Below, piece after piece: positions 1 through 10,212 of a DNA stretch of 64,000 nt. The notes under the pieces are model-generated. The model did not search any database. It had not been told where the DNA came from and was given only the letters and a program-made list of their open reading frames with translations. Where the stretch lies: positions 25,852,826 to 25,916,825 of the forward strand of contig NC_059362.1 of NCBI RefSeq assembly GCF_019703515.2, written 5' to 3'. A program made the position numbers and the translations under genes. This DNA comes from Myxocyprinus asiaticus. Lineage: Eukaryota; Chordata; Actinopteri; Cypriniformes; Catostomidae. How positions within the stretch are numbered: the stretch's first letter is position 1; the number at the start of each line of letters is the position of its first letter.

Positions 1-2580
1 ATCCTTAAATGTTATGTGATCAGGACATAACACTGGAAGAAATATGTAAATGTATTGAAAAATTAAAAAACAACAAATCACCCAGAAATGATGGGTTAAC
101 TTGTGAATTTTATTAGAGATGCCAAGAGGATGTTTCAGAATTCCTTCTCTGTGTATTTCAAGAAATACTGGAACATGAGAAACTCCTTACAACCATGTCA
201 CAAGGTTTAATTACACTAATCCCAAAACCAGGGAAGGATTTACTTAACATAGACAATTGGAGGCCTATAACATTAATCAATAATGACACCAAATTACTTT
301 CATTAATTTTTGCAGAAAGATTGAAATTAATTCTAGACAAAATTATAGACAATTGTCAGTCAGGTTTTATACATGTAAGATATACAGGCAATAATATTCG
401 ACTGATCTTAGATTTAATAGACTATAACTTTCTAATTAATGATAATAGCTATATCCTTTTTATAGATTACTATAAAGCATTTGATACTATAGACCATACA
501 TTTCTACTTAAAACTTTAAGTTTTTTTGGCTTTGGCAATAATTTTTTTCATGCAATTCAAACACTATACAATAACTGTAATAGCTCTATTAAATACCCTT
601 TGGGACCACCTCTAGATTTAATATAAGCAGAGGAGTCAAGCAAGATGATCCAATATCTCCTTTATTATTCTTGATGGTCATGCAAGTAATGTGTCTCCAT
701 ATTAAAGTTAATACATTTCAAGGCATTCAGATATTTGATCATGAAATTAAATGTTCCCAATTGGCAGGTGATACAGCTATATTTCTAAAAAATGAAAAAG
801 AATTAAAATTGGCTCTTGAGTGTCTCCATGAATTTTCTTTAGTATCTGGGTTAAGCATAAATATTAAGAAATGTGAATTATTTGCTCTCAAAAGCAGATC
901 TGATAATTTATCTGAACTCCATGGTATACCAATTAAGGACCAAATCTCTTATTTGGGTATTAAAATTTGTACAAATCAGAAAGAAAGGACAAATTTAAAT
1001 TACTTTCCATTAATAAACAATATTCAAAAATTTTAATTCCTGGTTAATGAGGGATTTATCCTTAAATGGGAGGGTATTACTGTCAAAGTCAGAAGGCTTA
1101 TCCAGACTAATTTATACTGCAATGGTCATAGATGTTCCAAAATCCCTAATTAATCAGGTAAATAAAAACTTCTATAATTTCATTTGGAGGAATAAGCCTC
1201 ACTATTTGAATAAAAAAAACTCTCTGTAATCCTGTTAATCAAGGTGGGTTAAATGTACTCTATTTTGAATCATCCAACATTATACTCAAAGTCAGATGGA
1301 TTCAAAATTACATTCGTTCAAGAGATAGGTTATGGTTTTACATCCCAAATAGAATTTTTAAAAAAGTTGGAGGCATTGACTTTCTTCTTAATTGTAACTT
1401 TGATGTCAGTAGACTTCCCATTAAATTATCTAATTTCCATAAACAGGTCTTACTATCGTGGATGATTATAAGCACAACTTTTCCCCTCACAAATGTTTAA
1501 TTTGGAACAATAAATACATTAAGCACAGAAATAAATCTTTTTTTTTTTTTTTTTTTTTTGACAGTTGGTTTAAAAAATATATTTTATTGGTGTCACAACT
1601 ATTTAACAGCAATGGTAATTTACTTACTCTGAATTCTCTGGAAAATACTCCTTCCCAGTATTTTTAAGGAATTTATGACTGTGATTGATGCTATACCTTT
1701 TGAACTTATTGAATAATTACTAACATTGTTTCAAGACCAAATATTGACTTTACTGTTAAGTTGGAAGGTATAAGTATTACAGATAAAAAAAAAATTATCA
1801 CAACTATCTTAGGAAAATCTGTCAAAATTGTGCAGCTCCATCAGCTAAAAGTTTTTGGAATGCACAATTTCAAAATATTAATTGGGAAGAAACCTTTAAA
1901 ATTACAAGACGATACTGTTTGACCAATAAGATTCGTGAGGTCTCCTTTAAGATTATTCACAGAATTTACCCTGTTAAACAAGTTATTGCAAGATTTAGGA
2001 AAGATATTGATTTAAAATGTGCTTTTTGTAACTTTGAAATTGAAAGCATTGTACACCTCTTTTTTTGACTGTATTTATACAAAAATCTTCTGGTGTGATT
2101 TAGAATATTTTATTAAGATGAATACGGGTATTGATATGCATTTAAAGAAAGATGATGTTTTGTTTTATTTTGATAGTAAAATTGAACATAAAGCATGGTA
2201 TATTATAAATGTATTGTTGATTTATGGAATGTTTTTTTATTCATAAATGTAAATGGTCATCACAGAAACCAAACTTCATACACTTCAATATAGAAGTAAA
2301 GTATTACTTTAATTTGTTAACAGGAGTAAAAAACAGTATAGCGCTAAAGAGTATTAACTTTTATAAAGCCTTAAATATCCCCTTTTGAATCTTAATGTTA
2401 TATGCATTGTATATTGTATAATTTATAGCCTTTTGAAATCTGTATATTGTTGATATACCTTTTTGTAAGTTTTTTTTTGTTTTTGTTTTTTTGTTTATTT
2501 CTTATGCTTTCAGTTGGTTTGACTGGCATGTTATATTGGTTAAAGCAATAATAATAATAATAAAAATAAATAAATAAAAA
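1..2580 (+). mobile_element. Decayed L1/Tx1-like LINE, 3' part with reverse transcriptase remnants
   Basis: This is the 3' portion of a non-LTR retrotransposon whose reverse transcriptase would copy its RNA at a nicked genomic target. Blocks at 195-626, 671-1036, 1047-1229 and about 2019-2246 read in sequence with frame breaks between them. They show the RT motifs LIPKPGK and NWRPITL, FIDYYKAFDTIDH, and RGVKQDDPISPLLF, in the usual L1/Tx1 order. The catalytic box reads LAGDT, where active elements have ADD, so one catalytic aspartate is lost. The element closes with an A-rich tail of TAA/AAAT units at about 2548-2580. It is cut at its 5' side by the window edge. Frameshifts and stops make it inactive. 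Clade assignment rests on motif style only. Confidence 0.75.
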
Positions 2581-2876
2581 ACTATTGTCAACGTGGTCTG
2601 ATTTCAGCCATCACGTGGAAAGGGATATTAATTCACCGAAAACTTTTAAAAGGTTCTCTTTGTCACCAATATCTCTGAAGATCAAAATGCGATGGGGTTA
2701 TTAATCTCTCACACTACCATTCACGAGAAGATACTTGCATTTTGAGTAATTTGACGAAATGTCGAGCATTATTCAAATACAAATTCAAACTTATGTTTTG
2801 TAAATCTGGCTTATAATATTTGTACATATACTGAGTGTTTTTTCCTCTTCGTTTTCTACTTTGATAAAGAACAGTC
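2581..2876. other. Stretch upstream of ZNF106-like copy 1, no feature recognised
   Basis: This is AT-rich non-coding sequence between the LINE tail and the first coding block. A similar stretch (about 12640-12950) precedes copy 2: both carry a 'cacactaccat/cacactgccat' plus 'acgagaagat/acgaaaagat' stretch followed by a run of similar sequence. The tandem duplication therefore took in this upstream part, which may hold the promoter or 5' UTR. No TATA box or CpG island is obvious. Confidence 0.4.
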
Positions 2877-2948
2877 ATGGAAAACAAAAAGAAGAACGTT
2901 TGGATGAGGAAGAAATGTTTTCTCTGCAGCCAAAATTATGGACTACAG
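2877..2948 (+). CDS. znf106: ZNF106-like copy 1, first coding exon (a1)
   Basis: This is the best candidate start: ATG followed by 24 codons ending at a GT donor (CAG then GTTGGT). The peptide contains RKKCFLCSQNY, which matches the RKCILCHIVY start of the first finger in human ZNF106. It supplies the two cysteines of the finger. The histidine half is in the next exon type (b). Confidence 0.55.
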
Positions 2949-3307
2949 GTTGGTTTAACAATTCTCCAATTCTGTTTCACAAAATACTGTTTTCATGCAA
3001 GAGTGACATGACAGTACTGCATTTCCCTTGAAAGAATGAAGAATTGACAGTATGGTTCCAGGTTGAGTAAAAACTTTATTTTTCAGGGGCATTAAATGTA
3101 TACAAAGACATGAAAATGACGTTGTTTTATACTGTGATGACGTACTTGCTTTATTTTGGTTTAATGTATTATTTTGATTTGTTCCCCGTTTAAACCAATA
3201 ATTAAAAATTAACTGTATTATATTTCAAATCCATATGATGATATAATGAAAGTGAATGGGGATAGGAGCTGACAAGCTTCAAGCAGAAATTAAGTCTTTT
3301 TAAAGAG

Positions 3308-3490
3308 AGTGTTCACCCAAAAATGAAAATTCTCTCATCATTTACTCACCCTCATGCCATCGCAGATGTGTATGACTTTCTTTCTTCTTCTGAACACAGA
3401 GATTTTTAGAAAAATGTCTCAGCTCTTTAGGTCCATACAATGAAAATGAATGGTGACCAGAACTCTGATGGTCCAAAAAGCACAAACTAC
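3308..3490 (+). mobile_element. Truncated half of a cyprinid inverted-repeat element, abutting exon b1
   Basis: The sequence opens with GTTCACCCAAAAATGAAAAT and runs through the family's internal sequence (ACTCACCCTCATGCCAT, GACTTTCTTTCTTCTTCTG, TGGTGACCAGAACTCTGATG). The same family recurs at 5775, 25796, 26697, 31622, 35284, 37205 and 62672. Only the left half is present. It ends directly against the remains of zinc-finger exon b1, whose acceptor is missing. Confidence 0.7.
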
Positions 3491-3613
3491 TTTTTTTGGA
3501 CAAACATATGCATATGTACCTGCCTAAAGGGCAGGTATGGAACTAAAAAGTATGGATTATAAAATCCTTCTTTGATATAAAAAGTAAACAATGAAACACT
3601 TTCTTTCTTACAG

Positions 3614-3811
3614 TGAACATATGCATAACTGTCAGGCATGTGATGCATCCATGGTTGGACTAGAGCTATACAATAAGCATATTACCACTCTTGAGCACAA
3701 AAGTAATCTGCTCAAACTCCAGCAGAGAAGACATGATGGAAAAGGTCTTCAAGTGGATTACAGTATTGAACTTAATGATCGTAAAGCCCTTTCTGACAAA
3801 AAAGAGAAAAA
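3614..3811 (+). CDS. znf106: ZNF106-like copy 1, zinc-finger exon c1
   Basis: The exon runs from a CAG acceptor to a GTAAGC donor with an open frame. The peptide includes HNCQACDASMVGLELYNKHI, a C-x2-C ... H-x4-H finger that aligns with ECRVCRVTEVGLSAYAKHI of human ZNF106. It is followed by a charged tail (LQQRRHDG, DKKEKK). This is the best preserved finger exon of copy 1. Confidence 0.6.
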
Positions 3812-3996
3812 GTAAGCACAATGTCATATTACACATTTCAGAAATCCAGCTGTATGGTAAATAATACAGGTTTTTTTAGGTATAAGGTTTGAGTGGATAA
3901 ATGTATTTTTTTTTTTTTTTTTTTTTTTAATCAAAATAAGTATTTAGTTTTGTCTTGGATCTAAATAGCCAAGTTTTTTTTTCCATATCCATTTAG

Positions 3997-4387
3997 GGAC
4001 GAACAAAAAGATCTGAAGAGGTGCTTTGTCTGCTGTTAGTAATTTGGTGAAACTGATTTTTAAATGCTAAAGAGCAAAAGAAACAACAGTACCACATTTC
4101 TTTTGAGAGTGTAAATCTAAATAAGCTTTCAAAAAGTTAAAGCACAGAAACAATAATAAATACTCTGTTTTGTGATGTGATGACAGGGCTGTGTGTCTAA
4201 TGATTCACTACATTAGTTTCTGCATTCTCAAATTGAACATTTTATGAAACTAAACACAATATGGCTATGGATAGGCCCTAGATCTGTTCTTTCTTTCATA
4301 GTTACCGTCCTCTTTTTTTTCACAGGAATTGGACAAACATATGCACAGTTTTATCCATCATCAGGCAATTGAGGAACTCAAGGGCAG
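3997..4387 (+). pseudogene. znf106: Second copy of finger exons a and b in copy 1 (a2, b2)
   Basis: Block a2 (3997-4038) reads RCFVCC and then TAG, with no donor at the expected place, so it is broken. Block b2 (4326-4387, 62 nt) has a CAG acceptor and GTACAG donor and reads ELDKHMHSFIHHQAIEELKG, matching EMDEHMRSMLHHRELENLKG of human ZNF106. These are a second set of the same exon types already seen at 2877 and 3496. Confidence 0.6.
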
Positions 4388-4464
4388 GTACAGAAAAAAA
4401 AGCACTGATTCTCATGTCCTGCATAAAAAGTTAAACTGTTAATTGTACACTTTTCTTTTTACAG

Positions 4465-4665
4465 TGAACAAGTGCATAATTGTTAGGCCTGTGATATGTC
4501 TCTGACGGAACTGGGGGAGTTTATTAAACATATTGCCACTCGTGAGCACAAAAGCATGCTGTTAAATCTCCAAAAGAGAAGACATGATGGACAAAATCCA
4601 GTGGACTGCAGTGTTGAATTTGATGATGAGCTTAAAGCCCTTTGCGCCAAAAGAGATGAAGAAAA
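4465..4665 (+). pseudogene. znf106: Zinc-finger exon c2 of copy 1 with in-frame TAG
   Basis: The exon has an intact acceptor (TTTTTACAG) and donor (GTACGC). The first cysteine codon is followed by TAG at 4484-4486, where copy c1 has CAG; this is one C-to-T change. Downstream the frame stays open (MSLTELGEFIKHIATREHKS, then RRHDGQNP) and contains the histidine pair. Confidence 0.65.
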
Positions 4666-4861
4666 GTACGCTTGTCAGCTCATACTCAAGACATGTTCTT
4701 ATTTGTTTAACTGCATATGGTTGACTGAATGATAGTTGATTGACTAAACTGTGTTGATCATGATTGAATGGCCTTTTTAAATGCATTTGTCAATGATTTT
4801 ATTAACAGCCGTAGGTGTTTGCTGTAAGACACTAAGTGCTACTTGTTTACTTTCTTGCAAG

Positions 4862-5694
4862 AATTCTGAAAAAGGAAGAGAAAAAACTGAAGTGGATAGT
4901 AGCAAAAATGGCAAAATTTAGGAATATCAAGATGAGAACAAGAAGTGAGGAGTTCACAACTGACCACGTGCCACCATCTTGCAACCTCATCTCCTCTTGG
5001 GAAAAGTTAGAACAGAACATTCCATCATCCAGACAGCTGAACTACAAATTGCCAAAAAGGAGACTAGAGGTCATACCTGATATGGAAGGTTCAAGTTGCT
5101 CCCTTGTGAAAAGACCTTATCTTGAGTTTACATTAGAGAATCTGTCTCAAGAAATGTCTGCTTGTACTACATGTCCCACTCTTGATGGAAAAGGATCCAA
5201 TGTGTGTACAGCTGAAAATGGACTTGGTGCCTCTGCTGAGCCTATGTGTGCTCCTGGAAATGAGTGTCTCATTTCTACAATCTTTTGGACAATTCGTAAA
5301 TTAATGGACAATCAGGGTCATAAAGATAAGCATGTCAAGCAAAAAGGATGGCCAGTCAAACAATCCATGACCCATCTTGGCCCTGAGAAGAATAGAGTGG
5401 AGGCATGTTCAAATGATGTCTTCTCTGTATTAAAAAGCAATAAACAAGGACAGATGAAGCCAAATTTGAAGTTACAAGCTGCGGATATAAGCACATTAGC
5501 AGAAGCTGATGAAAATGAGACAGTTCCTTCCGAAAATAAACCAGCTTCTCCTGCTGTTCTAAGCTGCTCCTCAAGCCAGACGGAGCTCAATAAGCCAAAC
5601 TTGAGAACAGCAAGAGGAGGGTTTCTTCACTACAGAGGGGCAAGTGTCTTCAAACATCCAAGAGCAACTTGCAACAGGAACAGGGCATTTCCAG
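4862..5694 (+). CDS. znf106: ZNF106-like copy 1, large internal exon d
   Basis: This 833-nt exon is open throughout, from an acceptor at TCTTGCAAG to a GTAAAT donor. It is lysine-rich at its start (KKEEKKLK) and otherwise polar and low in hydrophobic residues, as in the disordered central part of ZNF106. Segments such as PPSCNLISSWEKLEQNIPSS and RQLNYKLPKRRLE align with exon d of copy 2 (17720-18097), which ends earlier. The long open frame in an otherwise damaged copy suggests recent loss of constraint or continued partial use. Confidence 0.6.
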
Positions 5695-5774
5695 GTAAAT
5701 AAATTATGAATTTCTGACTCATTTACTAATGCAACCTGATCAGTTCCACACCAAATATTTTTCAGTACTTCGCT

Positions 5775-6414
5775 GGTTCACCCAAAATTGAAAATTCTCT
5801 CATCATTTACCAGATGTGTAGGACCTTCTTTCCTCTGCAGAACACAAATATTTTTAAAAGAATATCTCCGCTCTTCAGGTCCATAAAATGCAAGTGAATG
5901 GTGGCCAGAACTTTGAAGCTCCAGAAAGCACAAATGCAGCACAAAAGTAATCCAAATGATTCTAGTGGTTAAATCCATGTCTTCAGAAGTGATATGATAG
6001 GTGTGGGTGAGAAACAGATCAATGTTTAAGTCTTTTTTAACTATAAATTCTCTTCCCTGCTCAGTTGGTGCAAATCGCCAAAAACAAAAGAATGTGAAAG
6101 TGGAAATTTATAGTAAAAAATGACTTGTATTGATCTGTTTCTCACCCACACCTATCATATCACTTCCGAAGACATGTATTGAACCACTGGAGTCTTATGA
6201 ATTACTTTTGTGCTGCCTTAATGTGCTTTTTGGAGCTTCAAAGTTTTGGTCACCATTCACTTACATTGTATGGACCTGCAGAGCTGAAATATTCTTCTAA
6301 AAATCTTTGTGTAAAATCTTTCTGTAGAAGAAACAAAATTGTACACATCTAGGATGGCATGAGCGTGAGTAAGCGATGAGACAATTTTCATTTTTTGGTG
6401 AACTATCCTTTTGA
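5775..6414 (+). mobile_element. Complete cyprinid inverted-repeat (MITE-like) element
   Basis: The left end GGTTCACCCAAAATTGAAAA is mirrored by the right end TTTTCATTTTTTGGTGAACT at about 6388-6408. The arms are similar over some 230 nt and surround a short centre. GGTGTGGGTGAGAAACAG at about 6000 has its mirror at about 6140. It carries no coding capacity, so it is non-autonomous. It lies in the intron between exons d and e of ZNF106-like copy 1. Confidence 0.75.
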
Positions 6415-6970
6415 GAGGTTTGAAGTTGGCCCCTCATGAAAATTCTTTCTCTGATGTGTCTGAGACTCATTCTTTTGTAGTCTGTATTAAACGAGTCTTT
6501 AAGGATAGAGATAAAGAGCTTGTCAGCATCTTTAGGTAGTCATTAAAATAAAAGAATTGGCCTTCGATGAAGATCAGTGAGCGTTTTTACATGCACACCA
6601 ATACGCCGATGGCTACCAAAAATCATCTTATTGAAATAACTTGTTTTACGGATTTAAATGCAAACCAATAAACCAGCATTTAAAAAAAAAAATAAATAAA
6701 TAATGTTTTACATGAGACTTGAAATCACCTGTTTATTCTCTGCTTTTGCCATCAAAACATAAACAGGCATGTGCACAACACTTGTGCACACTGGATAAAG
6801 CGATAAGAATGCCGGTAAACATTTTCACATGCAACGCAAAACAGGGTGTTAATGGCCTTACACCGATAAAGGAAAGCCGTTTAATACGTTTACATGACCA
6901 CATACGTTGTTGGCTTATTAAGCAAAATCGGTGTAAAAAATGTGCATGTCAGCGCGGTAACTCTCTCTAG
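6415..6970. other. Intronic repeat-like stretch with TTTACATGCA motifs
   Basis: Several copies of TTTACATG/TTCACATGCAA and 'taaaccagcatt/aatgccggtaaac' type inverted motifs suggest an old DNA transposon. I could not define its ends. No gene is seen. Confidence 0.3.
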
Positions 6971-7153
6971 ACCAGTGTTTTTCAATACTGTCCTGAAGTA
7001 CCACTAACAATAAACATTTTGGAGGTCTCTTATTTAACATACCTGATTCTACTGGTTAGCAGATTGATCAAATTAAGTATGTCAAATGAGGGAAACATCC
7101 AAAATATGTAGTGTTAGTGGTATTCCAGGAAAGGATTGGAAAATATTGCTCTA
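6971..7153. repeat. Short inverted-repeat element (MITE-like), older copy
   Basis: AGTGTTTTTCAATACTGTCC at the left is mirrored by GGAAAGGATTGGAAAATATT at the right, about 180 nt apart. It is related to the element that follows immediately at 7154. Confidence 0.5.
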
Positions 7154-7352
7154 GATCAGTGGTTCCCAACCCTATTCCTGGAGGCTCCCAACTCTGCACA
7201 TTTTGGATATCTCTCTAATCAAACACACCAGACCAGATTCAACTCATTAGCTCATAGAGACTCCACGGCCTGAATTGGGTGTGTCAGATAAGGGAGATAT
7301 ACAAAATGTGCAGTGTTGGCAGGTCTCCAGGAACAGGGTTGGGAACCACTGC
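7154..7352. repeat. Short inverted-repeat element (MITE-like)
   Basis: GTGGTTCCCAACCCTATTCC at the left pairs with the right end GGAACAGGGTTGGGAACCAC. The element is about 200 nt long and non-coding. It is followed by TGCTCTGGAT where TGCTCTAGAT precedes it, a possible near-identical flank. Confidence 0.65.
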
Positions 7353-7395
7353 TCTGGATCACCTCCTTAATTTCTCTTTCACAATTTCCTTTTAG

Positions 7396-7634
7396 AAAAA
7401 GCATTCATGGAAAAGAGCCATACATTGATCCTCTTCCGTCTATAACTTCACTGGCTGAGATGTTTGAGAGCAGAACTTCAGGAACCTACAATACAAATGA
7501 CTGCCAAATATTAGAGAACTATGAAGAAGTTCAGCCTCATTATACAGTGTGTTAAGAATGGCACAGAACTGGAAAACCACAATAGCTTTGGAACTGTCTC
7601 CAGCAACTTCCGGCAAACCAAGAGGAAAAAACGG
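7396..7634 (+). pseudogene. znf106: ZNF106-like copy 1, exon e with internal deletion and stop
   Basis: The acceptor (TTTTAG) and donor (GTATGC) are intact. The peptide KEPYIDPLPSITSLAEMFES aligns with exon e of copy 2 (21654-21921). Compared with copy 2, a block coding for KKEKSNEHDTAGEIKQEDHN is partly deleted, giving TAA at 7553-7555. The KRKK end of the exon is still recognisable in another frame. Confidence 0.6.
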
Positions 7635-7901
7635 GTATGCGAGCTTTAGAGAAAAGTTGTAATGTATCTCCTTTGAATGTATAGGTTTTATTTGTTCCTT
7701 TTTGTTACAGAATATTTCAAATACTGCTCATCTGACAGAAAACACAACATCTAAAAAAAAAGCGAGTGTTCATTTCTTACAGCTTTAATTTGTGCTTATT
7801 AAAGTGTAATTATCAAATAATGGGAGGAAATGCAAACTTAAATCTGAGGTGAATGGGTACATGGTAAAATATAGGACATTACACAATGTTATAGTCATGT
7901 A

Positions 7902-8594
7902 TGACGAGGAGGGCGGGGCCATGACTACGCACGCCTGGCCCCCAGTCGGGCTAATCAGCTGAGGAGAGGGACAAGTGCAGCGGGACGTGGCAGTTCGAGA
8001 GAGAGAGCCACATGCAGCTGCCATGTTTGTGTTGTGTTTCTTTTTGTGTCATTAAATATTATTTTGACCGTTCAGCCGGTTCCCGCCTCCTCTTTTCCCA
8101 ACCTTTACCTTGTTACATTGGTGCTGAAACCCGGGAAGGAGGAGGGATGCGCTGTGGTGGAGTCCTTGCCACTGCCATCCACCCAAAGGAGCAGCCGTGG
8201 CCGTTGTTGGCAGTTGTTGTTTTTTTTTTTTTTTCTCTCTCTCTCTCTCACTGTTGCTCCGCCTTGCCCTTTCCCTCTCCCTTTTTTTTATTTTTATTTT
8301 TATTTTTTCCAGCCCTAGAGAGACGGGGAAAGCCTGCCGGCAGGTGCAGCCAGAAGGACAATGCCCCCGGAAAGGGGGGTGGGGGGTGGGGTGGGGTGGG
8401 GTGTGTATGTCATGCCGGGGGTTCTCCAGCCTGAGGCAAAGGAGGGAGGAGGAGGGCTCCCCCAATTGGGCTGATCAGCCGAGGAGAGGGATAAATGCAG
8501 CGGAACATGTTTGTGTTCTGTGTGTCTTTAAGTTCTTATTTTGACCGTTCAACCGGTTCCCGCCTCCTCCTTTCCCAACCTTTACCTTGTTACA
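7902..8594 (+). mobile_element. Short LTR element (TRIM-like) with two LTRs and tRNA-type primer site
   Basis: Two related LTRs are present, 7902-8117 and about 8432-8594. They share AATCAGCTGAGGAGAGGGA / GATCAGCCGAGGAGAGGGA, ATTTTGACCGTTCA(A/G)CCGG and CCCAACCTTTACCTTGTTACA. Directly after the first LTR is TGGTGCTGAAACCCGGGA (8119-8136), whose complement ends in CCA as expected for a tRNA primer. A purine-rich tract precedes the second LTR. The internal part is only about 310 nt with no gag or pol, so the copy depends on another element. I could not establish the target-site duplication. Confidence 0.65.
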
Positions 8595-8688
8595 TCATGA
8601 TTTATTTGATAGATGTTAAACTGAAAAAAGGATTGAGTGCTGATTTTGATCTTTTAAGTCCCATATTGATTGTGTATATGATTTTTAG

Positions 8689-8840
8689 AGCACCTGGATG
8701 AATTAATGACACTATCTTTGAGAGAATCTTCGAGAATAATTCTCACTTTGGAGAATGTAGGTGAACAGCCACTCCAGGTGTACTCCACCCTGCAGAATGC
8801 CCACACAGAAGTTAAGCATCTTCTAGCAGTTAAACAACAG
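8689..8840 (+). CDS. znf106: ZNF106-like copy 1, exon g (conserved coiled segment)
   Basis: The exon runs from TTTTTAG to a GTATAT donor and is open. The peptide contains MTLSLRES, then GEQPLQVYSTLQNAHTEVKH and LLAVKQQ. This aligns with NISLREEEL...[24 protein letters not shown] in human ZNF106, the best diagnostic match in this copy. A short insertion relative to copy 2 adds RIILT. The heptad-like leucine pattern suggests a coiled coil. Confidence 0.7.
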
Positions 8841-9078
8841 GTATATGACCGCTTCATCAATCATTGTAAGCCGCTTTCATCTTTAAATATTTTAGGACCT
8901 GTACGTTTTCATTTAGTTTTCCAAATTCCTCATTGGTTCTGATTGCAGCTTTGCTAAAAATCTCTTCCCAGAAATATTTTTCTAAGCTGCAATCTTTTTT
9001 CTGTTTTCCCCACAATGTTTTGTTTAGCCATCAAGTATAAACAAATGAAACTAACAATCATACTTCTCTGGTTGTCAG

Positions 9079-9139
9079 GTGTCCTCCGATATGGCGGTTC
9101 TCAGGACAAAGCACATAAAGACCCTAAAAGACTTGAAGA
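9079..9139 (+). CDS. znf106: ZNF106-like copy 1, exon h
   Basis: This is a short exon of 61 nt from CAG to GTAAGA. It reads VSSDMAVLRTKHIKTLKDL, matching [20 protein letters not shown] of human ZNF106 directly after the KQQ end of exon g. The exon order and junction position agree with copy 2 (22791-22851). Confidence 0.65.
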
Positions 9140-9306
9140 GTAAGAACTCTCTCGGTACATTGACAATTTTTTGTTGAGTTATGAGTTCATGTAGATGGCA
9201 CAACAGATTTCCCATTGAAGAAATACTGTTCTTCTCTGTTTCAGATTAATGTCACATGATATTTATAATCTTGCCTATTTATATTTGTGAACGTTTGTTT
9301 TGTCAG

Positions 9307-9585
9307 ATACCAACGATTCTGTCACTTCTTTTGGCGAGTATTCCACTCACTCAGACCAGCAGGAGGCATTAAATGCCTCTTGACAACTTGGTGAACGTCA
9401 GAGGAAAGATTTCTCTTGCATGCCCAGTGCAGCTGTGCCACAAGACCCAATTCCAGCAGTAACCAGCATCTTGACTGTCCACGCCTTTCAATTGCCAGCA
9501 CAAAATGTACCTCTGCAAGCATCTCAGAGCATGGCTTACATTGTAAAGCCAATGATGCACCAAGATGAGTGCAGTGCTCTACCTT
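9307..9585 (+). CDS. znf106: ZNF106-like copy 1, terminal exon i with TGA at 9381-9383
   Basis: After a CAG acceptor the frame reads TNDSVTSFGEYSTHSDQQEA and reaches TGA at 9381-9383. The same frame then stays open for 67 codons to TAG at 9583-9585. Copy 2 has a TGA at the homologous site (about 33228-33236 region). The TGA is therefore either the true end of the protein or a nonsense change older than the duplication. Confidence 0.5.
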
Positions 9586-9789
9586 AGAGTAACCAACACT
9601 TGCCAAGAAATGTTTAAATGTTCCTTTCATTAAAAACCTGTAGTTGTACATGGTTATAAAGTCTCCAATTATTAGTTGTGCGCCAATTATTGTTTTTTGT
9701 GGCCCAGGAAAAAACTATATATTTACAAATTTGACAGTGACACACCTTGTACTGTAGTATACAACAGATCGTTCCACAGACACTGGACC

Positions 9790-9885
9790 TGGGCTGTGTT
9801 TCCCAAAAGCATTGTAAGCCTAAGCAGGTGACAATGGTTTCTATGATCAACTTAAGCTTGCAATGCTTTTGGGAAACGCAGCCCT
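9790..9885. repeat. Small palindromic MITE
   Basis: GGGCTGTGTTTCCCAAAAGC at the left mirrors GCTTTTGGGAAACGCAGCCC at the right, about 96 nt in all. It lies in the presumed 3' UTR of ZNF106-like copy 1. Related termini occur at about 23014 and 32310. Confidence 0.75.
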
Positions 9886-9992
9886 GCTCTGTAAATTCAC
9901 AGATGAGTAAGATGCATCTTTGTACTTTGATCTTAAACACTCTTATGAACACTGGTACACACTGAATTATGAACGGGGTTGATCAAATTCTG

Positions 9993-9998
9993 AATAAA
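9993..9998 (+). terminator. AATAAA polyadenylation signal candidate for copy 1
   Basis: AATAAA lies about 610 nt after the TGA of exon i and is followed by T-rich sequence. It is the first canonical signal downstream. Use is inferred. Confidence 0.35.
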
Positions 9999-10212
9999 AG
10001 TATTTTTCAGTTCAATTTATGTTATACTTCTGCCTTTTGTCTTACCTAATATGTGTGAAATTAATGGAGACTTCAGCCAAGGTGTCCATTAAAACTGTGC
10101 AAGTGAAGTTCTTCATTGGTTAAATATCTTCCCTACCTAGATTTTGTTAAGATGGAATTGGTAGCAGTTATTTCCTTGATACATCACAGCATATTTAGAT
10201 TTTTGACATAGT

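Larger units (their letters stand above)
2877..9383 (+). pseudogene. znf106: ZNF106-like gene, tandem copy 1 (multi-exon, damaged)
   Basis: ZNF106 is a nuclear zinc-finger/WD40 protein linked to RNA processing and neuromuscular maintenance. Exon blocks seen: a1 2877-2948, b1 about 3496-3534, c1 3614-3811, a2 3997-4038, b2 4326-4387, c2 4465-4665, d 4862-5694, e 7396-7634, g 8689-8840, h 9079-9139, i from 9307. Blocks a-b-c encode C2H2-like fingers (C-x2-C, H-x4-H). Block g (SLRE...LLAVKQQ) followed by h (KHIKTLKDL) matches the SLREEEL...LMLKQQ segment of human ZNF106. Lesions: b1 lost its acceptor and middle, a2 runs into TAG, c2 has TAG at 4484-4486, and e stops at 7553-7555. The WD40 part is absent. 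It could be a transcribed remnant. Identity is supported by the neighbouring calpain-3 gene; functional status is inferred. Confidence 0.65.

Noticed and set aside
5318..5590. Minus-strand frames of 72-90 codons
   Set aside because: They are antisense shadows of exon d of ZNF106-like copy 1.
8012..8544. Overlapping frames of 94-140 codons on both strands
   Set aside because: They lie inside an LTR element with CT-, T- and G-runs; composition is low-complexity and no domain is visible.
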